34,302 nt of DNA. Source: Variovorax sp. (GTDB lineage Bacteria; Pseudomonadota; Gammaproteobacteria; Burkholderiales; Burkholderiaceae_C). The stretch is from contig JAGIBP010000035.1 in NCBI GenBank assembly GCA_017744285.1, positions 1 through 34,302 on the forward strand, written 5' to 3'. Shown here one piece after another: positions 24,774-34,302 of the stretch. How positions within the stretch are numbered: position 1 is the stretch's first letter; each line of letters starts with the position of its first letter. The notes beneath the pieces are model-generated. The model made no database searches, had not been told where the DNA came from, and was given only the letters and a program-made list of their open reading frames with translations. The translations under genes and the position numbers were made by a program.

Positions 24774-24882
24774 GGCGGCTCCTGGCGTGGATGGATGGGA
24801 TGCCCGTCCATGTTGCCACGGCCGCACCGTGCACGGCGAATCGCTGCAGGGCTCGCGCGTCGCCTCGCGGTCGCGGCCTGCT

Positions 24883-26289
24883 TCAGGCGGCGGGTGGTTG
24901 CGGCCAGGGGCGCTGCGGTTCGCGGATGAGCTCGAAGGCGCGCGAGACCTGGAGCACGCCCAGGTCGTCGAAGCGCTGGCCGGCGATCTGCAAACCGATC
25001 GGCAGTCCGTTCGCCGCGTAGCCGCAGTTGATCGACGCGGCCGGCTGCTCGGACATGTTGAACGGCACCGTGAAGCCGATGTGTTCCAACGGCCGCAGCG
25101 GGTCGTTGGTGGGCGAGGGGGCCTCCGCGGCAGCCGGCATGTTGGGCGACACCGGCGAGATCACGTAGTCGTACTTCGCGCAGGCGGCGACGGCCGCGAC
25201 GCGCGTCGCGTGGAACTGGCTGAAGGCGCGGAAGACGTACTCGCCGCCAAAGCCCTCGGCGCTGTCGGCCCAGGCGCGGATGTAGGGCAGCACCTTCTCG
25301 CGCTGTGCGGGCGCGAGCGCCTTCATGTCCACCAGCGAACGCATGCGCCAGAAGTGGTCCATGCCGTCGAGCATGGCCTGCGACATGAAAGGCGGCATCG
25401 GCTCGACGATGGCGCCGGCGCGTTCGAAAAGCCGCGCCGCGTGGGTGACCGCCTGCTGGATCTCGGGCTCGACCGCCAGGCCGCAGCCGGCGTCCAGCAG
25501 CAGGCCGATGCGCAGACCGCGCAGATGGTCGGCGGTGACGTCGAAGGCGTCCCAGTCGATCGGCTGCGCCGGCAGGCTCATGCTGTCGCGCGCATCGGGT
25601 TGCGCGAGCGTGTGCATCATCAGCGCGGCGTCCGATACGCTGCGCGTCATCGGTCCGGCCGCGCGGCCCATGTAGGGCGGATCGATGGGGATGCGGCCCA
25701 GGCTCGGCTTGAGCGTGAAGATGCCGCACCAGGCGGCCGGCAGCCGCAGCGAGCCGCCGATGTCGGTGCCGATGTGCAGCGGCCCGTAGCCCGCCGCCGC
25801 CGCCGCGCCGGCGCCGGCACTGGAGCCGCCGGGCGTCCTCGAGAGGTCCCAGGGATTGCGCGCGAGCGTATGGAAGCTCGACAGGCCGGACGACAGCATC
25901 CCGTAGTCGGGCATGGTCGTCTTGCTGAAGATCACCGCGCCGGCTTCCTTCAGGCGCGCGGCGGGTGGTGCATCGGCGGCGGCAGGCACCAGCGTGACCG
26001 CCGCCGTGCCGGCAGGCATCGGATCGCCGCGCGTCGCGATGTTTTCCTTGAGGGTGGTTGGCACGCCGTCCAGCGGACCGCAGGGTGTGCCGCGCCGCCA
26101 GCGCGCCTCGGAGGCGCGCGCCTGTTCGAGCGCCGCCTCCGGCCGCAGCAGCCAGGTGGCCTGCAGGTGCGGCTCCCAGCGCTCGACGTGGTCGAGCACC
26201 GATCGCGTGACCTCCACCGGCGACAGCTGCTGCTCGCGGTAGGCCGCTAGGAGCTCGCGCGCGCCCAGGTCGTGCAGGGCGCCGCTCAC
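24883..26289 (-). CDS. Amidase (amidase signature family)
   Basis: A 468-residue amidase-signature hydrolase. The Ser-cisSer-Lys triad is visible: Lys81 in PTTLKENIATRGDP, cis-Ser156 in the TPGGSSAGAGAA motif, and nucleophile Ser180 in IGTDIGGSLRLPA; the 24-residue spacing between the two Ser equals that in known members. GPLDGVP before the Lys is also typical. No signal peptide, so it acts in the cytoplasm. The start is a GTG at 26289 that overlaps the stop of the binding-protein gene (GTGA), meaning that the amidase is coupled to the ABC transporter operon. It likely hydrolyses the imported amide or peptide-like compound; the substrate is unknown. Confidence 0.94.
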   Translation of the reverse strand: MSGALHDLGARELLAAYREQQLSPVEVTRSVLDHVERWEPHLQATWLLRPEAALEQARASEARWRRGTPCGPLDGVPTTLKENIATRGDPMPAGTAAVTLVPAAADAPPAARLKEAGAVIFSKTTMPDYGMLSSGLSSFHTLARNPWDLSRTPGGSSAGAGAAAAAGYGPLHIGTDIGGSLRLPAAWCGIFTLKPSLGRIPIDPPYMGRAAGPMTRSVSDAALMMHTLAQPDARDSMSLPAQPIDWDAFDVTADHLRGLRIGLLLDAGCGLAVEPEIQQAVTHAARLFERAGAIVEPMPPFMSQAMLDGMDHFWRMRSLVDMKALAPAQREKVLPYIRAWADSAEGFGGEYVFRAFSQFHATRVAAVAACAKYDYVISPVSPNMPAAAEAPSPTNDPLRPLEHIGFTVPFNMSEQPAASINCGYAANGLPIGLQIAGQRFDDLGVLQVSRAFELIREPQRPWPQPPAA

Positions 26290-27782
26290 GCCCACGACAG
26301 CGCCGACAGGTCGTTGACGAAGATCGGCATGTCCTTCCAGAGCCCGCGCACGCCCTTCTTGGCCACGGTGGGCCACTGCGGCTGGAACAGGAATACGTTG
26401 GCCGCGTCGTTGGCCAGGATGCGCTGTGCATCGCCGATCAGCTTGTTGCGCTCGGCCACGTTCCCCGTGGTCTTGATCTTGTCGTAGACCGCGTTGAACT
26501 CCTTGGACTGGTAGCCCCAGTAGTAGTCCGGCTTGCTGTAGTTGCCGAGGTCGAAGGGCTCGACGTGCGAGACGATGGTCAGGTCGTAATCCTTGCCGCC
26601 CCCGTAGGTGCCGCTGAGCCACTGCGCCCATTCGACGTTCTGCAGCTTCACGTTGATCCCGATCTTGGCGAGCTGGGCCGCGATCACCTCGCCGCCCTGG
26701 CGGGCGTAGGGCGGCGGCGGCAGCGTCATCGTGAGTTCGAGCGGCGTCTTCACGCCGGCTTCGGCCAGCAGCTGCTTGGCTTTCTCGAGGTTGAAGGGGT
26801 TGACGCCGGTGGTGTCGACATAGCCCGGCGCGCCCGGCACGTAGTGGCTGCCGATCGGCACGCCGAAGCCCTCGACCGCGCCTTCGATCACGGCCTTGCG
26901 GTCGATCGCGGCGGAGATCGCGCGCCGCACGCGCACGTCGTCGAGCGGCTTGCGCCGGTTGTTGATCGAGAGGATGGTCTTCGCGCGCGATCCGCTGATG
27001 ATCACCTGGAACTGCGGGTTGGCCTTGAACTGCGCCACGATGCGCGGCGCCACGCGCGGGAAGGCGTCGATGTCGCCCGCGAGCAGCGACGCCGCCTGCG
27101 CCGCCGGATCGGAGATGAAGCGGAACGTGACCTTGCTGAGCTTGATCGAGCCGGCATTGCGGAAGCCGTCCCACTTGCTCACCACCACCGAGCTGCCCTT
27201 GTTCCAGGCGTCGAGCTTGTAGGGGCCGGTGCCCACCGGCTTGGCGGCGTTGGTGTCCGCGCTCTTGGGCTCGACGATCACCGCCGTGGCCTGGCCGAGC
27301 AGGAAGGGCAGGTCGGGGTCGATCTCCTTGTTGATGATCACCACGGTGTAGTCATCGACCACCTGGGTGCTCATGTTCGCGAAGGTGCGCTTGTCCTTGT
27401 TGGTGCTCTTCTCGGCGCCGGCACGGTCGAACGCGAACTTCACGGTCTGCGCGTTGAAGGGTTCGCCGTTCTGGAACTTGACGCCGCGGCGCAGCTTGAA
27501 GGTGTAGGTGCGCAGGTCGGGCGAGACCTCCCAGCTCTCGGCCAGCAGCGGCGTCACGCTGCCGTCGGAGTTGATCTTCGTGAGCGTCTCCAGGATGTTG
27601 TACTGCACGATCTCCGCGATGGAGGACGCCGCGCTGGCGGTGGGGTCCAGGCCCCCGGCGGGCTCGAGCCCCATGCCGATCACCATCGAATCCTTGCGCC
27701 CCTGCGCCTGTGCCATCTGCGGCAGGGACAGCGGCACGGTGGCGAGCGCAGCGGTGGTCAGAAGAGTGCGGCGATTCAGCAT
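26286..27782 (-). CDS. ABC transporter substrate-binding protein, family 5 (peptide/nickel/opine type)
   Basis: A 498-residue periplasmic solute-binding protein of SBP family 5. It has a signal peptide starting MLNRRTLLTTAAL (twin Arg, so Tat export is possible) with cleavage near AQAQG at residue 27. Family marks are GLDPTASAASSIAEIVQYNILETL, LLAESWEVSPDLRTYTFKLRRGVKFQNGEPF and VRRAISAAIDRKAVIEGA. The start at 27782 has a GGAG 11 bases upstream; the longer frame adds eleven residues before the signal. It belongs to the operon after the two ATPase genes and is coupled to the amidase by a four-base overlap. The ligand is unknown; the amidase partner suggests an amide or peptide. Confidence 0.95.
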   Translation of the reverse strand: MLNRRTLLTTAALATVPLSLPQMAQAQGRKDSMVIGMGLEPAGGLDPTASAASSIAEIVQYNILETLTKINSDGSVTPLLAESWEVSPDLRTYTFKLRRGVKFQNGEPFNAQTVKFAFDRAGAEKSTNKDKRTFANMSTQVVDDYTVVIINKEIDPDLPFLLGQATAVIVEPKSADTNAAKPVGTGPYKLDAWNKGSSVVVSKWDGFRNAGSIKLSKVTFRFISDPAAQAASLLAGDIDAFPRVAPRIVAQFKANPQFQVIISGSRAKTILSINNRRKPLDDVRVRRAISAAIDRKAVIEGAVEGFGVPIGSHYVPGAPGYVDTTGVNPFNLEKAKQLLAEAGVKTPLELTMTLPPPPYARQGGEVIAAQLAKIGINVKLQNVEWAQWLSGTYGGGKDYDLTIVSHVEPFDLGNYSKPDYYWGYQSKEFNAVYDKIKTTGNVAERNKLIGDAQRILANDAANVFLFQPQWPTVAKKGVRGLWKDMPIFVNDLSALSWA

Positions 27783-27859
27783 GGTCTCTGGGCTCCAGGG
27801 TGTGTGAGAAAACAAAAGTTACATCATCGCGGGCCGTGGCAGGCTCGGCAAGTAGATGC

Positions 27860-28669
27860 TCATGACGCAGTCACAGGCTCCGCGCGCGGCACCGCCGCCA
27901 GCAGGGCCTGCGTGTAGGGATGCTCCGCATGCGCGAAGAGCCGCTGCGGCTCGCCGCGCTCGACCACCACGCCGCGATGCAGCACGCAGACTTCGTCGCA
28001 CAGGTGGTTGACGACCGCGAGGTCGTGGCTGATGAGGAGGTAGCTGATGCCGTACTGCTGCTGCAGGTCCTGCATCAGGTTGAGCACCTGCGCCTGGACC
28101 GACACGTCCAGCGCGCTCACCGGCTCGTCGGCGACGATCAGCCGCGGCCGCGTGATGAGCGCACGCGCGATCGCGATGCGCTGGCGCTGTCCGCCGGAGA
28201 ACTCGTGCGGGTACTTGTGCAGGTCGGTCGTGCGCAGCCCGACGGCGGCCAGCGATTCGGCGGCCAGCTCGCTGCGCTCGGCGCGCGTGGTCTCGCCCAG
28301 CGCCTCCAGCGGCTCGGCGACGATCCGCTCGACCGTCTGGCGCGGGTCGAGCGAGCCGTAGGGGTCCTGGAACACCATCTGGAAGTCGCGGCGCGCCTTG
28401 CGCAGCGCGTCCTTGGCGAGCGCGTGCAGGTCGTCGCCGAGCAGCCGGACGGTGCCCGAGGTCGGTCGGTCGAGGGCCATCACGAGGCGCGCGATGGTCG
28501 ACTTGCCGGAGCCCGATTCGCCCACGATGCCGAGGCTGCGGCCGGGCTGGACGCCGAAGCTCACGCCGTTGAGGGCCCGGACCATTGGCGGCTCGCCGAA
28601 GAGGCGCTCGCGCGGCAGCGCGTAGTGGCGCACGAGGTCGGTGACTTCGAGCAGGGGGGCTTGCGTCAT
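27860..28669 (-). CDS. ABC transporter ATP-binding protein (DppF/OppF type)
   Basis: A 269-residue ATPase of the peptide/nickel family. Walker A is GESGSGKST (around residue 50), the Q-loop VFQDPYGSLDPR, signature FSGGQRQRIAIARAL, Walker B LIVADEPVSALDV and the switch His in LLISHDLAVV. It ends with HPYTQALLAAVP, but lacks the long Cys-containing C-terminal oligopeptide domain seen in the partner ATPase. The ATG overlaps the stop of the partner (ATGA at 28666-28669), so the two are coupled. It works as a heterodimer with the upstream ATPase to power the two permeases. Confidence 0.96.
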   Translation of the reverse strand: MTQAPLLEVTDLVRHYALPRERLFGEPPMVRALNGVSFGVQPGRSLGIVGESGSGKSTIARLVMALDRPTSGTVRLLGDDLHALAKDALRKARRDFQMVFQDPYGSLDPRQTVERIVAEPLEALGETTRAERSELAAESLAAVGLRTTDLHKYPHEFSGGQRQRIAIARALITRPRLIVADEPVSALDVSVQAQVLNLMQDLQQQYGISYLLISHDLAVVNHLCDEVCVLHRGVVVERGEPQRLFAHAEHPYTQALLAAVPRAEPVTAS

Positions 28670-29655
28670 GCGGCGACTCCTTCGCCGGTGGCGATCTCGC
28701 CCAGCCGGATGCAGCGCGCCAGATGCTCGTGCGGCAGACGCACGGCCTCGGGGCGCGCCGCATGGCAGGCGTCGATCGTGTAGCTGCATCGGCCCGCGAA
28801 AGGGCAGCCCCTGGGCAGGTCCACGAGCTCGGGCACGCTGCCCTGGATGGTCGCGAGCCGGGCGCCCCGGGGCGCGCCGAGCGCGGGCCGCGCCGCGAAC
28901 AGCCCCCGCGTGTAGGGATGCGCGCGTTCGGCGAAGACGGCTGCCGTGGGGCCGCTCTCGACCACGCTGCCGCCGTACATCACGAGCATCTTCGACACGT
29001 TCTGCGCGATCACGCCGAGGTCGTGCGAGATCAGGATCAGCGCCATCCCGCGCTCGGCGACGAGACCTCGGATCAGGTCGAGGATCTGCTTCTGGATCGT
29101 GACGTCCAGCGCCGTGGTGGGCTCGTCGGCGATCAGCAGATCGGGTCCGCACGCGAGCGCCATCGCGATGCCGATGCGCTGGCGCTGGCCGCCGGAGAAC
29201 TGATGCGGATAGGCGTCCAGGCGCGAGGCCGCGTCGGGGATGCCCACGCGTTCGAGCAGGGCCAGCACCTCCTTGCGCGCCTCGCGCGCGGACAGGCCCC
29301 GGTGCAGCCGCAGCGGCTCGCCCACCTGCCGCGCGATGGTGTGCACCGGGTTCAGCGCCGTCATCGGCTCCTGGAAGATCATGCCGATGCGGTCGCCGCG
29401 GATCCTGCACATCGCGCGCTCGGGCAGTCCGACGAGTTCGGTGCCATCGAAGCGGATGCTGCCGCTCACCTTCGCGGTCGATGGCAGCAGGCCCATCAGC
29501 GACTGCACCGTGATCGACTTGCCGCAGCCGGACTCCCCGACGATGCCGAGCGTTTCGCCGCGCGCGAGCGTGAAATCGATGCCGCGCACGGCTTCGGCCG
29601 GGCCGCGCTGCGTCTGCAGCTGGACGTGGAGATCGTTGACTTCGAGAAGTGCCAT
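28666..29655 (-). CDS. ABC transporter ATP-binding protein (DppD/OppD type)
   Basis: A 329-residue ATPase. Walker A is GESGCGKS (about residues 40-47), followed by MIFQEPMTALNPVHTI, signature FSGGQRQRIGIAMAL, Walker B LLIADEPTTALDV and the His of LILISHDLGVIAQN. The C-terminal extension carries the oligopeptide/dipeptide domain ending with PRGCPFAGRCSYTIDAC and a further Cys in HLARC; this four-Cys arrangement matches the Fe-S-like cluster motif of OppD/DppD proteins. Six bases separate it from the upstream permease gene, and its stop overlaps the next ATPase. Confidence 0.96.
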   Translation of the reverse strand: MALLEVNDLHVQLQTQRGPAEAVRGIDFTLARGETLGIVGESGCGKSITVQSLMGLLPSTAKVSGSIRFDGTELVGLPERAMCRIRGDRIGMIFQEPMTALNPVHTIARQVGEPLRLHRGLSAREARKEVLALLERVGIPDAASRLDAYPHQFSGGQRQRIGIAMALACGPDLLIADEPTTALDVTIQKQILDLIRGLVAERGMALILISHDLGVIAQNVSKMLVMYGGSVVESGPTAAVFAERAHPYTRGLFAARPALGAPRGARLATIQGSVPELVDLPRGCPFAGRCSYTIDACHAARPEAVRLPHEHLARCIRLGEIATGEGVAA

Positions 29656-29661
29656 GTCGGT

Positions 29662-31901
<2,240 letters not shown>

Positions 31902-31902
31902 T

Positions 31903-31930
31903 GCCGGCTAGTTGCCGGCTGGGTTCTTTT
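31903..31930 (+). terminator. Possible terminator of the ferredoxin gene, inside the opposite gene's 3' end
   Basis: GCCGGC, loop TAGTT, GCCGGC, then TGGGTTCTTTTT. The 6-bp stem is short but all GC, and the T-rich stretch follows after a few bases. The T-tract also encodes the Lys codons at the C-terminus of the convergent DUF4124 protein. Confidence 0.45.
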
Positions 31931-32345
31931 TCTTCGATTTCGGGGCCGTCGAATTGGGGCTCGCGTAGAGCGTTTCCTTCTGGCTCCTGCGCGTCTTCGC
32001 CGCGGTCTTTTTGCCGGCGGCGCCCTGGGGGGCGACGTCCTGCCGCGCCGTGTTCTCGATGAGGGCCGGCCGGTTGCGTGCGCCGTCGGCTTCGAGGCGA
32101 CGGCGATCGGCCTCCATGCGGCTGGCCGCCGAGTGCGCCTCGCGGATCGAGTCGTCGGCGTCGTGCTTCTGACGGGCGTCGCGGGTGTCGTCCACCTCGA
32201 TTCGCTGGCCGCCCTTGCAGGGCTGGTCCGTGTAGGTATTGCCGCAGCGCCAGGTGCCGCTGCCCTCGGCCGCGACGGCGCTCCATGGGGCGAACGCCGC
32301 CATCAACAGTGCGGCGGCGATGGGGGTGGTGTGTGACAGCTTCAT
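31908..32345 (-). CDS. Secreted DUF4124-like protein
   Basis: A 145-residue protein with a Sec signal peptide (hydrophobic 8-25, cleavage near SAVAA at residue 29). The short mature N-terminus GTWRCGNTYTDQPCKGG carries the two Cys and the Y-T-D-x-P-C pattern of DUF4124 domains. A charged, probably helical section follows (DARQKHDADDSIREAHSAAS), and a Lys/Ser/Thr-rich tail ends in KSKKKNPAGN. The function is unknown. The ATG at 32345 is chosen because it starts the signal peptide; a long purine tract with AGGGAG stands before it. It lies 31 bases after pth, probably co-transcribed. Confidence 0.85.
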   Translation of the reverse strand: MKLSHTTPIAAALLMAAFAPWSAVAAEGSGTWRCGNTYTDQPCKGGQRIEVDDTRDARQKHDADDSIREAHSAASRMEADRRRLEADGARNRPALIENTARQDVAPQGAAGKKTAAKTRRSQKETLYASPNSTAPKSKKKNPAGN

Positions 32346-32376
32346 TTTTTTCTCTCCCTTTCTCTCTCTTCTTCCG

Positions 32377-33009
32377 CTAGCCCGCGGCAGGTGGGTTCCC
32401 ACCGTCGGGCTCGCGCCTGGGCGGCTTGGGACGGGGCGGCTTGCTCGTGTGGATCAGCAGGGTCGCCTTGTCCATCTCTCCGGCGACGAGCGCCGGAAAT
32501 GCGTGCAGCGTGCGGGTGATGGCGTCATCGATCGCCTCGCGCTGTTCCTTCAGAGGCTTCTTCAGCACCCAGCTCACCACCTCGGATTTCACGCCGGGAT
32601 GTCCGATGCCGAGGCGAAGCCGCCAGTAGTCCGCAGTCCCGAGCTGCGCGTGGATGTCGCGCAGCCCGTTGTGGCCGGCATGGCTGCCGCCGAGCTTGAG
32701 CTTGGCCTGGCCCGGCACCACGTCGAGTTCGTCGTGCACCACCAGGATCTCGCGCGGTTCGATCTTGAAGAAGCGGGCGAGGGCGGCCACCGACTTGCCC
32801 GAGACGTTCATGAAGGTCTGCGGCTCCAGCAGCCAGACCGGTTTGCCGTTCACCTGCGCCCGTGCCGCCAGCCCGTGGTAGGAGCGTTCGGGCACGAGCG
32901 TGACCTTCAGATCGCGCGCGAGGGCATCGATCCACCAGAAGCCTGCGTTGTGGCGCGTGGCTTCGTATTCCGGACCGGGATTCCCGAGGCCGACGAACAA
33001 CTTGATCAT
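32377..33009 (-). CDS. pth: Peptidyl-tRNA hydrolase
   Basis: Frees tRNA from peptidyl-tRNAs dropped by ribosomes. The 210-residue protein starts [24 protein letters not shown], with the conserved Asn in GNPG and the catalytic His in TRHNAG, followed by [12 protein letters not shown] (Asn), [11 protein letters not shown] (Asp) and [13 protein letters not shown], so all the known active-site residues are present. It has a Pro/Arg-rich extension of about 20 residues at the C-terminus ([16 protein letters not shown]). The start at 33009 matches the family; the frame upstream is a shadow. It is separated from rplY by a terminator and has a candidate promoter whose -10 box ends six bases before the ATG. 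Confidence 0.97.
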   Translation of the reverse strand: MIKLFVGLGNPGPEYEATRHNAGFWWIDALARDLKVTLVPERSYHGLAARAQVNGKPVWLLEPQTFMNVSGKSVAALARFFKIEPREILVVHDELDVVPGQAKLKLGGSHAGHNGLRDIHAQLGTADYWRLRLGIGHPGVKSEVVSWVLKKPLKEQREAIDDAITRTLHAFPALVAGEMDKATLLIHTSKPPRPKPPRREPDGGNPPAAG

Positions 33010-33015
33010 GCGTGG

Positions 33016-33045
33016 ATTATCTGGGTTGGGCGATCCCCAAAACAA
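33016..33045 (-). promoter_or_regulatory. Candidate pth promoter overlapping the rplY terminator T-tract
   Basis: On the minus strand TTGTTT (33045-33040), 18 bases, GATAAT (33021-33016). The -35 box is formed from the T-tract of the rplY terminator. The -10 box ends six bases before the pth ATG, and no Shine-Dalgarno is present. Confidence 0.6.
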
Positions 33046-33069
33046 AATGGCCCGCACGAGGCGGGCCAT
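33039..33069 (-). terminator. Rho-independent terminator of rplY
   Basis: On the minus strand ATGGCCCGC, loop CTCGT, GCGGGCCAT, then TTTGTTTT. The 9-bp stem starts 23 bases after the rplY stop. Confidence 0.9.
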
Positions 33070-33092
33070 CGAAGGCGCAGGGGATGCGCGAA

Positions 33093-33740
33093 TTACTTCT
33101 TCTTGGCGGGCGTCTTGGCCGGAGCTGCCGCAGCGGCGGCGCCTTCGGCCGGTGCGCCTTCAGCCGGCGCTTCTTCGGCGACCACCGGCGACACGGCCGA
33201 CACCACGACCGGATTGCCCTTGCCGTGGCTCACGAACTTCACGCCCTTGGGCAGCTTGAGGTCCTTGACCGTGACGGTGGCGTTCTTGGTCAGGCCCGAG
33301 AGATCGACTTCGATGAACTCGGGCAGGTCGCCCGGCAGGCAGCTCACTTCGAGTTCGGTCAGCACGTGGTTCACGAGGTTGTGGTCGAGCTTGACGGCGG
33401 TGGACTCTTCCTCGCCCTTGAAGTGCAGCGGCACCTTGACGGTCATGCGGGTGCGGGCATCGACGCGCTGGAAGTCGACGTGCTGCACGAGCGGACGGAA
33501 GGGGTGGTATTGCACGTCACGCAGCAGCACCTTCGAAACCTGGCCGCCGAGTTCCATCTCGAGGATCGATGCGTGGAAGGCTTCCTTCTTGAGGGCGTGC
33601 CACAGCGCGTTGTGATCGAGTTCGATCAGTTGCGGCTGGCCCTCGCCACCGTAGACGATGCCGGGCGTCTTGCCCGAGATGCGCAGACGGCGGCTCGCAC
33701 CCGTACCCTGCTTGGCGCGCTCATAAGCGACGAATTTCAT
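33093..33740 (-). CDS. rplY: 50S ribosomal protein L25 / general stress protein Ctc
   Basis: Binds 5S rRNA in the large subunit. This is the long (CTC/TL5) form with 215 residues: an L25 domain at about 1-92 ([53 protein letters not shown]), a C-terminal beta domain ([15 protein letters not shown] to VVVSAVSPV), and an Ala/Pro/Glu tail ending in KTPAKKK. AGGAG lies seven bases before the ATG. It stands between prs and pth, the usual order in Burkholderiales, with terminators on both sides. Confidence 0.97.
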   Translation of the reverse strand: MKFVAYERAKQGTGASRRLRISGKTPGIVYGGEGQPQLIELDHNALWHALKKEAFHASILEMELGGQVSKVLLRDVQYHPFRPLVQHVDFQRVDARTRMTVKVPLHFKGEEESTAVKLDHNLVNHVLTELEVSCLPGDLPEFIEVDLSGLTKNATVTVKDLKLPKGVKFVSHGKGNPVVVSAVSPVVAEEAPAEGAPAEGAAAAAAPAKTPAKKK

Positions 33741-33787
33741 AGCTAACTCCTGTGGAAGTCGACCGCGACCAGTGCGACTCCGGTTTG

Positions 33788-33812
33788 AAAAAGGGCTTCC
33801 CGAAGGAAGCCC
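33788..33812 (-). terminator. Rho-independent terminator of prs
   Basis: On the minus strand GGGCTTCC, loop TTCG, GGAAGCCC, then TTTTTC. An 8-bp stem closed by a C(TTCG)G tetraloop, 30 bases after the prs stop and before rplY. Confidence 0.92.
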
Positions 33813-33842
33813 GGCTCTTGTTCGGACCTCGGCCTCAAAGGC

Positions 33843-34302
33843 TCAGAAAAGGTTTTCCTGGTCCGAGAACAAACTCATCACCGACTCGCCCTTGGCGATG
33901 CGCTGGATCGTTTCGGCGATCAGCGGCGCCACGGACAGTTGGCGGATCTTGGTGCAGCCGGTGGCCCCGGCGCTGAGCGGGATCGTGTTCGTGACGACCA
34001 CTTCGTCCAGCGCGGTGCCCTGGGCGATGCGCTCGATCGCCGGACCCGAGAAGATCGGGTGGGTGCAGTAGGCGTACACCTTCTTGGCGCCGCGCTCCTT
34101 CAGCACTTCGGCGGCTTTGACCAGCGTGCCGGCGGTGTCGATCATGTCGTCCATGATCACGCAGTTGCGGCCATCGATCTCGCCGATCACGTGCATGACT
34201 TCGCTCACGTTGGCGCGCGGACGGCGCTTGTCGATGATCGCCAGGTCGCAATTGAGCTGCTTGGCGAGCGCCCGGGCGCGAACCACGCCGCCCACGTCGG
34301 GC
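33843..34302 (-). CDS. prs: Ribose-phosphate pyrophosphokinase, C-terminal part (5' end outside window)
   Basis: Makes PRPP from ribose 5-phosphate and ATP, for nucleotide, His and Trp synthesis. About 153 C-terminal residues are present, starting [16 protein letters not shown], a conserved Prs region. [23 protein letters not shown] follows, then the PRPP-binding loop [12 protein letters not shown] and the later [15 protein letters not shown] and VVVTNTIPL segments. The sequence is intact to the TGA and ends [10 protein letters not shown]. Its own hairpin terminator lies directly downstream. Confidence 0.97.
   Translation of the reverse strand, partial: PDVGGVVRARALAKQLNCDLAIIDKRRPRANVSEVMHVIGEIDGRNCVIMDDMIDTAGTLVKAAEVLKERGAKKVYAYCTHPIFSGPAIERIAQGTALDEVVVTNTIPLSAGATGCTKIRQLSVAPLIAETIQRIAKGESVMSLFSDQENLF

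Overview
The window is a dense, high-GC bacterial chromosome segment. Gene content and order (ctaD-ctaG-ctaE, a SURF1/CtaA/CtaB/SCO block, pxpBCA, prs-rplY-pth, a Bug-type tripartite tricarboxylate transporter binding protein) point to Burkholderiales, most likely Comamonadaceae of the Variovorax type. The assignment is by pattern recognition, not by search. I see no phage, transposase, CRISPR, rRNA or tRNA. No stretch over 300 bases lacks a gene; the longest gaps are 141 and 138 bases.

Layout. (1) 1-7196: end of ctaD and the assembly cluster for an aa3-type cytochrome c oxidase: a 36-residue membrane protein, CtaG, a DUF2970 protein, CtaE, a twin-transmembrane protein on the other strand, SURF1, a SCO-like protein, heme A synthase CtaA, heme O synthase CtaB and a SCO lipoprotein. 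Together these supply heme A and copper to the oxidase. (2) 7193-11738, minus strand: M48 protease and LemA, then the heat-shock sigma factor rpoH with a perfect CIRCE (HrcA operator) in its leader, a DUF962 membrane protein and ftsY. (3) 11768-15839, plus: a pair of secreted M16 proteases, one with and one without the zinc site, then rsmD and coaD. (4) 15840-18410: a hairpin-rich REP-like element, then pxpB-pxpC-pxpA for 5-oxoproline hydrolysis.

(5) 18418-23373: an alpha/beta hydrolase (minus), a histidine phosphatase, and a sugar-acid module made of a LacI-family regulator, a TTT binding protein and glucarate dehydratase. Three near-identical copies of a palindromic operator lie before the regulator and before the transporter gene, giving a self-contained circuit that can be read from the DNA. 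(6) 23433-31478, minus: a tightly overlapped operon of two Dpp/Opp-type permeases, two ATPases, a family-5 binding protein and an amidase, followed by a TTC38-like TPR protein; it suggests uptake of an amide or peptide and its hydrolysis. (7) 31617-34302: a 2[4Fe-4S] ferredoxin (plus), then on the minus strand prs (partial), rplY, pth and a small secreted DUF4124 protein, with clear terminators after prs and rplY.

The less routine signals are the CIRCE on rpoH, the triple LacI operators, a second SCO-like protein with CxxxC and a distal His in the oxidase cluster, the rplY terminator whose T-tract may double as the pth -35 box, several genes whose -10 box sits 6-7 nt from the start codon (candidate leaderless mRNAs), and the REP-like element. 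I did not find a clearly novel multi-gene system; most of the window is conserved housekeeping and catabolic content.
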